The notes: generated from the letters alone by a model not told the origin. A DNA stretch of 64,000 nt from Acuticoccus sp965213555 (GCF_965213555.1 NZ_OZ243890.1:2356001-2420000), one strand, 5' to 3'; counted from the first letter of the stretch, positions 8,045 through 20,021 are shown. Made by a program: numbers and translations.

Positions 8045-8899
8045 TCAGTCCCTCAACAGCTCGTTGATCGATGTCTTTGAACGGGTGCGCTCGTCGACGC
8101 GCTTGACGATGATCGCCGCCGACAGCGCGAGGTCGTTCCCCCCGCCGCCGCTGCGCGTGGCGACGGTGCCCGGAACGACGACGGAGTAGGGCGGGACCTC
8201 GCCGCGGAAGGTCTCGCCGGTCTCGCGGTCGACGATGCGCGTCGACGCGCCGAGGAAGACCCCCATGGACAGGACCGATCCGCGACCCACGCGCACTCCC
8301 TCCGCCACCTCGGAGCGCGCGCCGACGAAGCAGTCGTCCTCGACGACGACGGGCGCGGCCTGCAGCGGCTCGAGGACGCCGCCGATCCCGGCCCCGCCGG
8401 AGATGTGGCAGTTCTTGCCGACCTGCGCGCAGGATCCGACGGTCGCCCAGGTGTCGATCATCGTCCCCTCGTCCACGTAGGCTCCCAGGTTGACGAAGGA
8501 GGGCATGAGGACGACGCCCGGAGCGACGAAGGCCGAGCGGCGCACGATGGCGCCGGGCACGGCACGGAAGCCGGCCTGCTCGAAGTCCACCGCGCCCCAC
8601 CCGTCGAACTTGGAGGGCACCTTGTCCCACCAGCGGGCGTTGCCCGGCCCGCCCTCGATGGCCTCCATGGGGTTGAGCCTGAACGACAGGAGCACGGCCT
8701 TCTTCAGCCACTCGTTGACCTGCCAGCCGCTCCCCGTCGGCTCGGCCACGCGCACCACGCCGCGGTCGAGCAGGCCGAGAGCGCGGTCCACCGCGTCGCG
8801 CACCCGTCCGGTGGTGCGCGCGGTGACGGTTGCGCGCTCGTCGAACGCGGCGTCGATGGTGGCGGCCAGGCGGTCGCGTTCGGACGGGCTGAGGTGCAT
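8045..8899 (-). CDS. dapD: 2,3,4,5-tetrahydropyridine-2,6-dicarboxylate N-succinyltransferase
   Basis: The 284-residue enzyme succinylates tetrahydrodipicolinate using succinyl-CoA, the step before the aminotransferase and DapE. The N-terminal domain is helical (LAATIDAAFDERATV). The middle shows left-handed beta-helix hexapeptide repeats (PGVVLMPSFVNLGAYVDEGT, GAGIGGVLEPLQAAPVVVED, VGARSEVAEGVRVGRGS). It is full length for the family. It lies just upstream of DUF805 and dapE on the same strand. Confidence 0.96.
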   Translation of the reverse strand: MHLSPSERDRLAATIDAAFDERATVTARTTGRVRDAVDRALGLLDRGVVRVAEPTGSGWQVNEWLKKAVLLSFRLNPMEAIEGGPGNARWWDKVPSKFDGWGAVDFEQAGFRAVPGAIVRRSAFVAPGVVLMPSFVNLGAYVDEGTMIDTWATVGSCAQVGKNCHISGGAGIGGVLEPLQAAPVVVEDDCFVGARSEVAEGVRVGRGSVLSMGVFLGASTRIVDRETGETFRGEVPPYSVVVPGTVATRSGGGGNDLALSAAIIVKRVDERTRSKTSINELLRD

Positions 8900-9006
8900 C
8901 GAGGTCCACTTAGTACGTTTGGCTCACCCGGCGATACGGGCATTCACCGCGCCCTGACAAGCGCTCCCGCGGGTCACGCCTCTCAGCCGAGGCGGGGGGA
9001 GCAGGT

Positions 9007-9747
9007 TCAACGCTCGGTGAGGATCCGTTCCAGGAAGCCAGCGAGGTCGTCGGTGACGTACTGGACGTGCGGCGCGCTTCGGCCTTCGAGCTCCCACGCT
9101 TCGCGGAACACCTCGCGGGTCCCCTCCGGCACGACGAGCACCGTCCGCATCCCGCGCTCGCTTGGCACGACGAGGTTGCGCGACAGGTCCTCGAACATGG
9201 CCGCGCGGGTGGGGTCGATGTTGTGGAGGTCCCAGAAGCGATCGTAGGTGTCGGCGTGCGGCTTGGGCACGAGGTCCGCGGCGACGATGTCGAAGATGTC
9301 CTCGAAGTGGTCGTGGATGCCGAGGCGCTCGGCGATCGCCTTGGCATGGGCGACGGTGCCGTTCGTCATGATGAAATGTCGCCCCGGCAGCGCATGGATG
9401 GCGTCGGCGAGCCTCGGGTTGGCCTCGACCTTGGAGTGGTCGATGTCGTGCACGAACTCCAGGAACCCGTCTGGGTTGATGCCGTGCTCCATCATCAGGC
9501 CGCGCAGCGTGGTGCCGTACCTCCGGTAGTAGTCCTTCTGCAGGGTGTGCGCGGCCTCGCGCTCCAGGTCGAGGAGCTTGGCCACGTAGTCGCCCATGCG
9601 CTTGTCGACCTGGGCGAAGAGGTCGGCGTGCGCTGGGTAGAGCGTGTTGTCGAGGTCGAAGATCCACGTGTCGACGTCCGCGAAGGCGGTAAGGTCGCGC
9701 GGGTTCGCCTGGGGTGCCTCGGACGGGAGGGGGGTCGCGGGGGTCAA
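9007..9747 (-). CDS. HAD-family pyrimidine 5'-nucleotidase-like hydrolase
   Basis: This haloacid dehalogenase-type phosphatase is of the SDT1/pyrimidine 5'-nucleotidase group. Motif I is WIFDLDNTLYP, with the nucleophile Asp and the acid/base Asp. Motif II is MTNGT, the motif III Lys lies in LVPKPHADTYDRF, and motif IV is FEDLSRNL. The open frame extends to 9960, but that would overlap argB and add a Pro/Ser/Arg-rich stretch unlike the family. The only plausible start that keeps motif I is the TTG at 9747, giving 246 residues; its RBS is weak. In related genomes this gene also lies between argB and dapD. Confidence 0.85.
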   Translation of the reverse strand: MTPATPLPSEAPQANPRDLTAFADVDTWIFDLDNTLYPAHADLFAQVDKRMGDYVAKLLDLEREAAHTLQKDYYRRYGTTLRGLMMEHGINPDGFLEFVHDIDHSKVEANPRLADAIHALPGRHFIMTNGTVAHAKAIAERLGIHDHFEDIFDIVAADLVPKPHADTYDRFWDLHNIDPTRAAMFEDLSRNLVVPSERGMRTVLVVPEGTREVFREAWELEGRSAPHVQYVTDDLAGFLERILTER

Positions 9748-9901
9748 TCGGCTCGTCGCGAAGGGCGACGGACGAGGCGGGCGCGGGCAGGGCTGAACAG
9801 GACGACCTCCGTCGGGGATGGCTGAGCGGACGTTAGACCGGCGGACCGAGCTCGCAAAGCCCTGCCCGAGCGGCCACGTGCTGGTTGGCGACCGCGCCCG
9901 G

Positions 9902-10819
9902 TCAGCGGGTGATGAGCGTGCCGGCGCCGCCGTCGGTGAAGAGCTCCAAGAGGACCGCATGGGGCGTCTTGCCGTTGAGGATCACCACGCCGTCGACCCC
10001 GCGTTCCAGGGCGGCGATGCAGGTCTCCACCTTGGGGACCATGCCACCGGAGACGACGCCGGAGGCGATCAGGCGTCGTGCCTCGGCGACGGAGAGCTCG
10101 CGGATCAGCGCCCCATCGCTGCCGAGGACGCCATCGACGTCGGTCAGGAACAACAGTCGCGTCGCGCCGAGCGCCCCCGCGATGGCGCCGGCGAAGGTGT
10201 CCGCGTTGATGTTGTAGGTCTCACCGTCGACGCCTTGGGCAACCGGCGCGATGACCGGGATGATCTCCTGGCGGGCGAGGAGGTCGAGGACGTCCCGGCG
10301 GACCTCGACCGGCTCGCCGACGAAGCCGAGGTCGACGACCTTCTCGATGTTGGAGTCCGGGTCGCGGGTGGTGCGCTTGAGGGGCTCGGCGAGCACCATC
10401 CGTCCGTCCTTGCCGCACAGCCCGACGGCACGGCCGCCCGCGGCGTTGATCGTGGACACGATGTCCTTGTTGATCGAGCCCGCCAGAACCATCTCGACGA
10501 CCTCGACGGTCGCCCTGTCGGTGACGCGCAGGCCGTCGCGGAACTCGGAGCGGATGCCGAGGCGATCCAGCATCTGGCCGATCTGGGGACCGCCGCCGTG
10601 GACGACGACGGCGTTGATCCCCGACAGGGTGAGCAGCGTGATGTCCTCGGCGAAGTCCCGCGCGAGCTCCGCGTCGCCCATGGCGTGACCGCCGTACTTC
10701 ACGACGATGGTCTTGTCGTCGTAGCGCAGCATGTACGGCAGCGCGGTCGCGATGATCTCAGCGCGCTGTGGCGCGTCGGCGATGGGCGGGGCGGGGGTCG
10801 CGGCGTCGGTCATGGTCAT
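9902..10819 (-). CDS. argB: Acetylglutamate kinase
   Basis: The 305-residue amino-acid kinase phosphorylates N-acetylglutamate, the second step of arginine biosynthesis. Characteristic segments are TIVVKYGGHAMGD (phosphate-binding Lys/Gly), VVVHGGGPQIG (substrate loop), LFLTDVDGVLG, and SGVVSGGMVPKVETC near the nucleotide and arginine-effector sites. The start is ATG at 10819; a second ATG two codons later is equally possible. It heads the block that continues through the HAD gene and dapD. Confidence 0.96.
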   Translation of the reverse strand: MTMTDAATPAPPIADAPQRAEIIATALPYMLRYDDKTIVVKYGGHAMGDAELARDFAEDITLLTLSGINAVVVHGGGPQIGQMLDRLGIRSEFRDGLRVTDRATVEVVEMVLAGSINKDIVSTINAAGGRAVGLCGKDGRMVLAEPLKRTTRDPDSNIEKVVDLGFVGEPVEVRRDVLDLLARQEIIPVIAPVAQGVDGETYNINADTFAGAIAGALGATRLLFLTDVDGVLGSDGALIRELSVAEARRLIASGVVSGGMVPKVETCIAALERGVDGVVILNGKTPHAVLLELFTDGGAGTLITR

Positions 10820-10913
10820 CCGTCGGGTACGCGCGGGTGCTATCGCGCGGCCCCGGGACGCGCAAGCCGGCCGCCCGTCGCCCTACTAAAGCTCACGCAT
10901 GGGCGGGACCGGG

Positions 10914-11216
10914 CTACTCCTCCGGCTCGGTGGTGAACTGCAGCGGGTGACCGGCGTCGAGCGACAGGTTGTTGGCCTCGTTCGCCTTCGTCTCTGCCAC
11001 CTGCGCCGGGTAGACGGAGACGACGCACGAGCCCTTGGTATGGGCGGTGATCATGATCTTGTAGGCGCCGTCCGCTCCGATGCGGAACACGGCCTTCAAG
11101 ACCCGCACCACGAACTCGCGGGGCGTGTAGTCGTCGTTGAGCAGGATGACCTTGTGCAGCTTCGGCCGCTCGGTCTTGACGGTCGTCTTCGTGCGCTTCT
11201 TGACGTCGGTCGTCAT
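10914..11216 (-). CDS. clpS: ClpS adaptor for the N-degron pathway
   Basis: This 100-residue adaptor delivers proteins with N-terminal hydrophobic residues to ClpAP. The family core is clear: KLHKVILLNDDYTPREFVV, with the Asn-Asp pair that contacts the substrate alpha-amino group, and KIMITAHTKGSCVVSVYP. The N-terminal extension (MTTDVKKRTKTTVKTERP) is the flexible, basic arm that enters ClpA. It is not next to clpA. Many alphaproteobacteria have two clpS copies, and this could be the stand-alone one. Confidence 0.92.
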   Translation of the reverse strand: MTTDVKKRTKTTVKTERPKLHKVILLNDDYTPREFVVRVLKAVFRIGADGAYKIMITAHTKGSCVVSVYPAQVAETKANEANNLSLDAGHPLQFTTEPEE

Positions 11217-11234
11217 GGAACGCTCCCTCGCTCC

Positions 11235-12202
11235 CTACCGTCCTGGCTCGACAAGCAACGCGGGTGTGCCGGGCAGCGGTTCCGCAACTTCTGCAAGATG
11301 AGGCCGTGGGGCGAGCGCTGCCCGCAGGACCGCCTCCGCCGTGCGGGCCTCCGGGTCGATGTCGAGGTGGTCGCTTGGCAAGCCGAACCCCTGGAGCGGT
11401 CGGGTGACGATGTCGCCGACGGCGTAGCGGCTCGCCTTGTAGGTCGGAGCGGGCGGCGCGAGGCCGACCGCGCGCCGGGCGAGCTGCTCGAGCCTCTGCA
11501 ACGGGCGCGCCGCGCGGTGCGTCTCGCCGGCGTTCGCTCGGCCCGGCTGGTCGAAGCCCCTCTGCGAACTGCGCGGCATGAAGCACAGGTGCAGGGTTCG
11601 GAGGTCGGACGCCTCCCATGGCTCCTCGCTCGCGAGCCGCAGGATGTCGTCGATGCCGTACCCCTCGCGAAAGGTCATCGTCTTGCCGTGCAAGCGCTGG
11701 TGGCGCCCCTCGCTGCGGCCCGACGGCCACGAGGAGATGGCGTCGAAGTTGTAGAGGCGCGCGGCGGACTTGGCGGGCGGCGTCGCGTGACCGATGCCGA
11801 CCGTGCCGAGGTCGCCGCCGGTGAGGTGCAGCGTGTGGCCGGTCACGCGCCAGTGCGCGTCGAACTCGCCGTCGAGGAGGCGCGGGCGCAGCCGCGCGAG
11901 CCCCTCGCGGTCGTAGACCTCGTCCCCGTCCACCGCGAGGACCCAGACGTTGCGCCCGGCCCAATCCTCCACGTAGCGGTGGGTGTCGTAGGCGTCGCCG
12001 ACCTCGATCACCTCGACGTGGGAGTGCTTGGCGGCGAGGCGGCGCAGGACCTCGCCGGTGCGGTCGGTGGAGCGGTTGTCGAGCACGAGGAGGCGGTCGA
12101 GCAGCGGCGCGACGTTGCCGAGCGCCCAGGCCGCGACGCGGTCCTCGTTCTTGAGCAGCGAGACGCCCCAGAGCTGCCGTGGCGCGGTCATCGCGGGACC
12201 CG

Positions 12203-12206
<4 letters not shown>
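11235..12206 (-). CDS. Glycosyltransferase family 2-like protein
   Basis: The 323-residue protein begins with a GT-A type nucleotide-sugar fold: WGVSLLKNEDRVAAWALGN, LLVLDNRSTDRTGEVL, then a DxD-like VDGDEVYDREGL. The rest is divergent, with SAARLYNFD and RLHGKTMTFREGYG. The substrate is unknown. The GTG at 12206 overlaps the uvrB stop (GTGA); a second start, ATG at 12191, gives MTAPRQLWGV and is also plausible. Coupling to uvrB looks like a local arrangement rather than a functional link. Confidence 0.78.
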
Positions 12207-15076
<2,870 letters not shown>

Positions 15077-15126
15077 GGCGCCATTATGGGGTCGCCGAGC
15101 CGCGCGGACAACGCGGTTCGGCGTGC

Positions 15127-15468
15127 TCAACAGCCGCCGCGGCGGAGGCAGCGGCCGAAGCGCGGCGAGCCCTGTGGAAATCTTCGTGCGCAGAAGCGGG
15201 CGCGCGACTGGCAGCGGTTGCGACCGCCCGCACCGGTGCCGCAGCCCTGACGCCGCATGCACCGGCGGTAGTCCCGTCCGCCGCCGAAGCGCTGACGGCA
15301 GACGAAGTTCGCGCGGCCGCAGGCGCCCTGGGCGAGCGTCAGCCCCTCGACGGCCCCTGCCGACGGCGCTGCAGCGGCCCGAGCAAGCGGGACGGCGTCA
15401 GCCCTCTGCGCGGCACACACGAGCAGGAGGCCGGCGAGGACGAGGGGAGCAGAGGCTGGCAAGCGCAT
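15127..15468 (-). CDS. Small exported Cys/Arg-rich protein with a duplicated four-Cys module
   Basis: The 113-residue protein has a clear signal peptide (LVLAGLLLVCAAQRADA, cleavage near residue 25). The mature part carries eight Cys in two copies of one pattern: C-x6-C-x12-C-x5-C (CGRANFVC then RRCMRRQGC) and C-x6-C-x13-C-x5-C (CQSRARFC then GRCLRRGGC). Both copies are Arg/Gly-rich. The regular spacing suggests two internal disulfide-bonded repeats in the periplasm. No named family is recognised. It stands alone between uvrB and the DUF1624 gene. Confidence 0.72.
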   Translation of the reverse strand: MRLPASAPLVLAGLLLVCAAQRADAVPLARAAAAPSAGAVEGLTLAQGACGRANFVCRQRFGGGRDYRRCMRRQGCGTGAGGRNRCQSRARFCARRFPQGSPRFGRCLRRGGC

Positions 15469-15612
15469 GGATGGGATCAGCGATGTTCGTGATCAGCATC
15501 GCACGACGGGCTGAACGCTCCATGACAAAAAAGGGGCACACCGTCGACCAGTTGCCACGTGTGCGTTCGTGGCAAGGAGAATAGGGCGGATCAAGGCAGA
15601 GCCTGCTCCGCC

Positions 15613-16344
15613 TCACATCAAGGCGTCGACCGCCATGAGGACGGCGAACAACGCCGGTTGGTGGACGAGGTAGATGACGAGGCTCCAGCGGCCGAGGAGC
15701 GCCAGGAACCCCCACGGCGACCGGCCGAGCGCGGGATGCAGCGGCACGACGCGCCCGAGGGCCACGCCGCACAAGGTCACCGCGAGCCATGGGAAGACCG
15801 GCTCGTAGTCGAACGTCACGGGTGGGTGCGGCGCGAGCCCGAGCGGGTACGCCCAGGGCGCAAGGAACGCCTCGTCCGACACCACGAACGGGAGCGCGAA
15901 GACCGTCGCCGCGGCCGCGAGCGTGAGCCCGACGGGCGCCCGCAGGAAGGGCAGCGCGAGGACGCTGAACAGCGCGATCGCGTGGAGGATGCCGAAGTAG
16001 ATCGGCGCCGGCATGGTCGCCACGGTGCCGACCGTCACCGCGGCCGCCCCCGCGCCAACGATGGCGAGGCGGCGGGCGAAGGCGCGCCAGCGCACGCGCT
16101 CGCCGTGGGCGGCGACGAGGCTGACGCCCACGAGGAACAGGAACGTCGACGCGATGCCCGCCGCGAACGCGCGCCACAGGGGGTGGCTCGCCACCGGCCA
16201 GTCCACGTGGCCGAAGAAGGCGAGGTCGAAGGCGCCGTGGTAGGCGACCATGGCGAGGATCGCGACGCCGCGCGCCGCGTCGAGCCACGGGATGCGCTGC
16301 GAGCGGGTCGGCGCGAGTGGCGCCGCCCCGGTCAGTAGCGCCAC
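15613..16344 (-). CDS. DUF1624 / heparan-alpha-glucosaminide acetyltransferase-like membrane protein
   Basis: This 243-residue integral membrane protein starts after a short polar N-terminus with IPWLDAARGVAILAMVAYHG and FDLAFFG, the DUF1624 signature. It then has about seven membrane helices and ends with LVIYLVHQPALFAVL. The family is distantly related to acyltransferase-3-type membrane proteins; its substrate is unknown. The start is GTG at 16344, with AAGAAGG seven bases upstream. It overlaps the end of the LysR gene by 13 bp, indicating co-transcription. Confidence 0.82.
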   Translation of the reverse strand: MALLTGAAPLAPTRSQRIPWLDAARGVAILAMVAYHGAFDLAFFGHVDWPVASHPLWRAFAAGIASTFLFLVGVSLVAAHGERVRWRAFARRLAIVGAGAAAVTVGTVATMPAPIYFGILHAIALFSVLALPFLRAPVGLTLAAAATVFALPFVVSDEAFLAPWAYPLGLAPHPPVTFDYEPVFPWLAVTLCGVALGRVVPLHPALGRSPWGFLALLGRWSLVIYLVHQPALFAVLMAVDALM

Positions 16345-17225
16345 TCCTCGGCCTTCTTGACGATGAAGTCGCGGAACGCCCGTACGCGCGCCGACGAGCG
16401 CAGCTCCTCCGCATAGACGAAGTAGAGGTCGTAGGTCGGCCCCTGCGCGCCGAGGTCGAGGCGCACGAGGCTCGCGTCGTCCTCCACGACGAAGTCCGGC
16501 AGGACGCCGAGGCCGACACCGGAGGCAACCGCGGTCTTCAGCGCCAAGATGTTGGAGATGCGCAACGCTGAGGGCCGTGGGTCGTCCGCGGCGCGGCCGA
16601 CGCACTCGAGCCAGTTGAGGTCGCGCAGGTAAGCCGGAGGGTTGGGTCCGAAGGCGACGATCCTGTGCTCGGAGAGGTCGTCCAATGAGCGTGGCGCGCC
16701 GTGCGCCTCCACGTAGCCGGTGGACGCGTACACGTGGAAGTGCACGGTGAACAGGCGCCGCTGCACAAGGTCCGGCTGGGTCGGCTGGCGCCAGCGGATC
16801 GCGATGTCGGCCTCGCGCATGCCGATGTCGAGCTCGTTGTCGTCGAAGATCATCGCGAGTTGGACGTCGGGATAGGTGTCCAGAAAGTCCTTGATGCGCG
16901 AGGACAGCCACGTGGAGCCGAGCCCGATGGTGGTCGTCACGCGCAGCGTGCCGCGGGGTCGGTCGCGCGAATCGACCAGCGCGCCATGCACCGCCTGCAG
17001 CTCGCGAGCGATGCCGCTCGTGGTGCGGTAGAGCTTCTCTCCCTGCTCGGTGAGGAGAAGGCCGCGGGCGTGGCGGTGGAACAGCGGCACGCCGATCTGC
17101 GTCTCCAGCGCGTGCACCTGCCGACTCACCGCCGACTGGCTGATGCCAAGGTCATCCCCGGCGTGGGTGAAGCTGCCCTTGCGCGCTGCGGCGTGGAAGA
17201 CCCTCAGCTTGTCCCAGTCCATCAC
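16332..17225 (-). CDS. LysR-family transcriptional regulator
   Basis: The 297-residue protein has an N-terminal winged helix-turn-helix (WDKLRVFHAAARKGSFTHAGDDLGISQSAVSRQVHALETQIGVPLFHR in parts), followed by a periplasmic-binding-protein-like effector domain (GTLRVTTTIGLGSTWLSSRI onward). The effector is unknown. It is downstream of trxB on the same strand, with a 119-bp gap. The neighbouring DUF1624 gene overlaps its 3' end. The trxB-lysR pairing is also seen in other rhizobial-type genomes. Confidence 0.9.
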   Translation of the reverse strand: MMDWDKLRVFHAAARKGSFTHAGDDLGISQSAVSRQVHALETQIGVPLFHRHARGLLLTEQGEKLYRTTSGIARELQAVHGALVDSRDRPRGTLRVTTTIGLGSTWLSSRIKDFLDTYPDVQLAMIFDDNELDIGMREADIAIRWRQPTQPDLVQRRLFTVHFHVYASTGYVEAHGAPRSLDDLSEHRIVAFGPNPPAYLRDLNWLECVGRAADDPRPSALRISNILALKTAVASGVGLGVLPDFVVEDDASLVRLDLGAQGPTYDLYFVYAEELRSSARVRAFRDFIVKKAEEWRY

Positions 17226-17344
17226 GCCCCCCGCGCCGAGCGCTCACCGGCGACGGGCTGGCGGGGCGGCGTCGCTTGCATGGGCGCCACGCGACGACGG
17301 TTCGTGTCGCCGCACGGTGCGCAGGTCACGCGATCCTCCCCATG

Positions 17345-18355
17345 TCAGGCCGCGAGCTCGCCTTGCGTCGTCTCGCTTTCGGCGGCGAGCCAGCGCTCGG
17401 CCTCGAGTGCGGCCATGCAGCCCATCCCGGCTGCGGTCACCGCCTGCCGGAAGACGTCGTCGGTCACGTCGCCCGCCGCGAACACGCCGGGGACCGAGGT
17501 CCGCGTCGAGTCGGGCTCGGTCCACACGTACCCCGAGTTCCTGAGGCGCAGCTGATCGGCCACCAGCTCGGTGGCCGGCGCATGGCCGATGGCGATGAAG
17601 ATGCCGTCGACGGAGAGCGTCCGCTCCTCACCCGTTGCCATGTCCCGCAGCCGCGCTCCGGTGACGCCGGGCGGCTGGCCTCCGCCCTCGACCCCAGCGA
17701 GCTCGGCGTTCCAAATCACCTCGATCTTCGGATGCGCGAACAGGCGGTCCTGCAGGATCCTCTCGGCGCGCAGCGTGTCGCGCCGGTGGACGAGCGTGAC
17801 CTTCGCGGCGTGGTGCGTCAGGTAGAGCGCCTCCTCCACCGCCGTGTTGCCACCGCCGACGACGAGCACCTCCTTGCCGCGATAGAAGAAGCCGTCACAG
17901 GTGGCGCAGGCGGACACGCCGTAGCCCCTGAACTGCTCCTCGGAGGGCAACCCCAGCCACTTCGCCTGGGCCCCGGTGGCAAGGATCACCGCGTCGGCGA
18001 GGTAGGTGGTGCCGGTGTCCCCGACGAGGCGGAACGGACGACGCGAGAGGTCTGCGTCGACGAGGTGGTCGTAGACCATCCGCGTGCCGACGTGCTCGGC
18101 CTGGGCCCGCATCTGCTCCATCAGCCACGGGCCCTGGATGACGTCCGCGAAGCCCGGGTAGTTCTCCACGTCGGTCGTCACCGTCATCTGTCCGCCCGGC
18201 TGGATGCCGGCAACGAGCACCGGCTCGAGCATCGCCCGGGCGGCGTAGATCGCGGCGGTGTAGCCGGCTGGGCCCGCTCCGATGATGAGGAGTTTGGTGC
18301 GGGTGGCGTCCTCGCCGCCGTCCTCAGTCGCCACGTGGTCCGTCTCGTCGTCCAT
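17345..18355 (-). CDS. trxB: Thioredoxin-disulfide reductase
   Basis: This FAD- and NADPH-dependent reductase keeps thioredoxin reduced. Visible features are the FAD-binding LLIIGAGPAGYTAAIYAARA, the redox-active C-A-T-C in SACATCDGFFY, the NADPH-binding VLVVGGGNTAVEEALYL, and the C-terminal FAD motif GVFAAGDVTD. The length of 336 residues fits the low-molecular-weight bacterial type. The frame is open upstream, but ATG at 18355 (MDDETDHVATEDG) puts the FAD motif at the expected distance. Confidence 0.95.
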   Translation of the reverse strand: MDDETDHVATEDGGEDATRTKLLIIGAGPAGYTAAIYAARAMLEPVLVAGIQPGGQMTVTTDVENYPGFADVIQGPWLMEQMRAQAEHVGTRMVYDHLVDADLSRRPFRLVGDTGTTYLADAVILATGAQAKWLGLPSEEQFRGYGVSACATCDGFFYRGKEVLVVGGGNTAVEEALYLTHHAAKVTLVHRRDTLRAERILQDRLFAHPKIEVIWNAELAGVEGGGQPPGVTGARLRDMATGEERTLSVDGIFIAIGHAPATELVADQLRLRNSGYVWTEPDSTRTSVPGVFAAGDVTDDVFRQAVTAAGMGCMAALEAERWLAAESETTQGELAA

Positions 18356-18416
18356 CAGTGGTTGTCCTGCGCTGCGGAGCGCGCCGCCCCTCATCGTGTT
18401 GCCATCTCCAGGCCAA

Positions 18417-19352
18417 CTATCTGTGCTGCGCTGCACCATCGAACAACCCCAGCTGCGATCGTACCGCGGCGGCGACCTCTTCGGCGGCGTCGAGCGGCGG
18501 GTAGGACCAGCTCGGCACCTCCCCATCGAACCAGCGCATGGCACCATAGGCTAAAAGGTCGGCGTAGAGTCGCTCGAAGCGCGCCTTGCCCCCAGGAAGG
18601 GGCCAGCCGAAGATGGGCCGGCCGGTCGTCGCGGCGTCGCTCAGCATTGCAACGCTGTCCGCGGTGACGACGAAGGCCCGCGCGACGTCGAGGATGCCAG
18701 CGTACATCAGCGAGGCGTCGGGATCCTTCGCATCGACGAACAGGTGGCGTGTCTCCGACAGCCCCTCGCGCAGGGTGACGGCTTGGCGCCCTCCCGTGCG
18801 ACCGGAAGTTGTAACCAGGAGGGCGACCCCGTTGGCTCGTGCGCAAGCGGCTAAGTCGGCGGCGAGCGTCGCGGCCTCGTGTGGGCCGAACCGGTGGGAC
18901 CGCGTCGCGCCGCCGACGAGGACGCCCAGGGCTGGCCCGTCCGGAGCGCCCCGCTCGGCGAGGCGCCGTCGTCCGGCGCCGCGTTGCGCCGCGCCGACCG
19001 CGGACGGTGCCGTCAGCGTTTCGATCCGGCTGCGCGCCCCAGGGTCGATGAGCCGACGGTCGTGGCGCGGCGCCCACACGAAGTCGAACTCCGACGGCCG
19101 CCACGCCACGGGCTGCATGACGCCGACCACAGGACGCGGGTGGGGAAGGCGCACGATGCGCCGCGCGGGTGCGATCGCCTGCCGTCCGGCCGCTAGCACC
19201 AACGCAGCCGTCACCCGGGCGGGATCGACTGCGTCGTGCTCCACGACCCGAACTGCGAGGCCAAGCCGCTCGGCGACCGCGATCGCTTGACGTTCGTGGC
19301 CCTTCTTTCCCCGAACCGCAACGATGATGCAGCCCTCGCCGGCACAATGCAT
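18417..19352 (-). CDS. ELM1-like (mitochondrial fission ELM1 / DUF1022) family protein
   Basis: The protein is about 311 residues from ATG at 19352. It shows the ELM1 pattern of a glycosyltransferase-B-like fold: an early G.KGHERQA segment (VRGKKGHERQAIAVAERLG), RRIVRLPHPRPVVGVMQPVAW, LGVLVGGATRSHRFG, LLVTTSGRTG and VTADSVAMLSDAATTGRP. The bacterial role is unknown, although an envelope glycan role is often assumed. An upstream extension to 19442 would run into the repeat-bearing lrp promoter region, so the shorter start is preferred. Confidence 0.75.
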   Translation of the reverse strand: MHCAGEGCIIVAVRGKKGHERQAIAVAERLGLAVRVVEHDAVDPARVTAALVLAAGRQAIAPARRIVRLPHPRPVVGVMQPVAWRPSEFDFVWAPRHDRRLIDPGARSRIETLTAPSAVGAAQRGAGRRRLAERGAPDGPALGVLVGGATRSHRFGPHEAATLAADLAACARANGVALLVTTSGRTGGRQAVTLREGLSETRHLFVDAKDPDASLMYAGILDVARAFVVTADSVAMLSDAATTGRPIFGWPLPGGKARFERLYADLLAYGAMRWFDGEVPSWSYPPLDAAEEVAAAVRSQLGLFDGAAQHR

Positions 19353-19412
19353 CCTCTGACAACCATCTTTTGCACATTGATGCTTGAAGTCGCTCCGCAC
19401 GGACACAAGTCC

Positions 19413-19460
19413 TCCCGACCCCAGTCGGGACAGCCGACCCACCCGTCGGGACAGCCGACC
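19413..19460. promoter_or_regulatory. Repeat cluster in the lrp leader (candidate operator)
   Basis: A 16-bp sequence, GTCGGGACAGCCGACC, occurs at 19424-19439 and again, identical, at 19445-19460, so the period is 21 bp, two helical turns. The first copy also forms a perfect 7-bp dyad with TCCCGAC at 19413-19419. The cluster ends 23 bp before the lrp ATG. Helically phased sites are typical for multimeric Lrp/AsnC proteins, so autoregulation is a reasonable inference. Confidence 0.5.
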
Positions 19461-19483
19461 AACTAGAAACGCGCGACCTCATC

Positions 19484-19990
19484 ATGAAAGTCCGCCTGGA
19501 TTCCATCGACTGGAAGATCCTTGCAGCGTTGCAGGGCAACGGTCGCATGACCAACGTCGAGCTCGCCCGTCGCGCTGGGATCTCCGCGCCTCCGTGCCTG
19601 CGCCGTGTTCGCGCATTGGAGCAGAACGGGATCATCACAGGGTACCGCACGCTCATCGACGAGAAGGAGCTGGGCTACGACCTGTCGGCATTCGCCTTCG
19701 TCGGGTTGCGGAACCAGACTGAGGCCGAACTCGTCCGCTTCGAGGAGGAGTTGCGGGCGTGGCCCGTGGTGCGTGACGCGTGGATGGTGTCCGGGGAAGT
19801 GGACTTCATCCTATTTTGCATCAGCGACACGCTGCGCTCGTTCCAGAACTTCATCATCGAGACGCTGACGGCCACCGAGAACGTCGAAAGCGTGCGCACC
19901 TCGCTCACCATTCGCCAATCCAAGTCCGAGCCACGCATCCCGATGGAGGTCGCAATGCCGCGCACCGTCAAGGCGAAGGTCGCCGTCTAA
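19484..19990 (+). CDS. lrp: Lrp/AsnC-family transcriptional regulator
   Basis: The 168-residue protein has the AsnC-type HTH at its N-terminus (DSIDWKILAALQGNGRMTNV, ELARRAGISAPPCLRRVRAL) and a C-terminal RAM effector/oligomerisation domain (YDLSAFAFVGLRNQTEAELV, WMVSGEVDFILFCI). The gene diverges from the ELM1-like gene and lies near trxB, the same order as in other rhizobial-type genomes. Its target set is unknown. The repeat cluster just upstream may be its own operator. The gene_symbol is a family-level assignment. Confidence 0.88.
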   Translation: MKVRLDSIDWKILAALQGNGRMTNVELARRAGISAPPCLRRVRALEQNGIITGYRTLIDEKELGYDLSAFAFVGLRNQTEAELVRFEEELRAWPVVRDAWMVSGEVDFILFCISDTLRSFQNFIIETLTATENVESVRTSLTIRQSKSEPRIPMEVAMPRTVKAKVAV

Positions 19991-20021
19991 CGCACCGTGT
20001 GCCCGTAGCCGCTGGCGCGTC

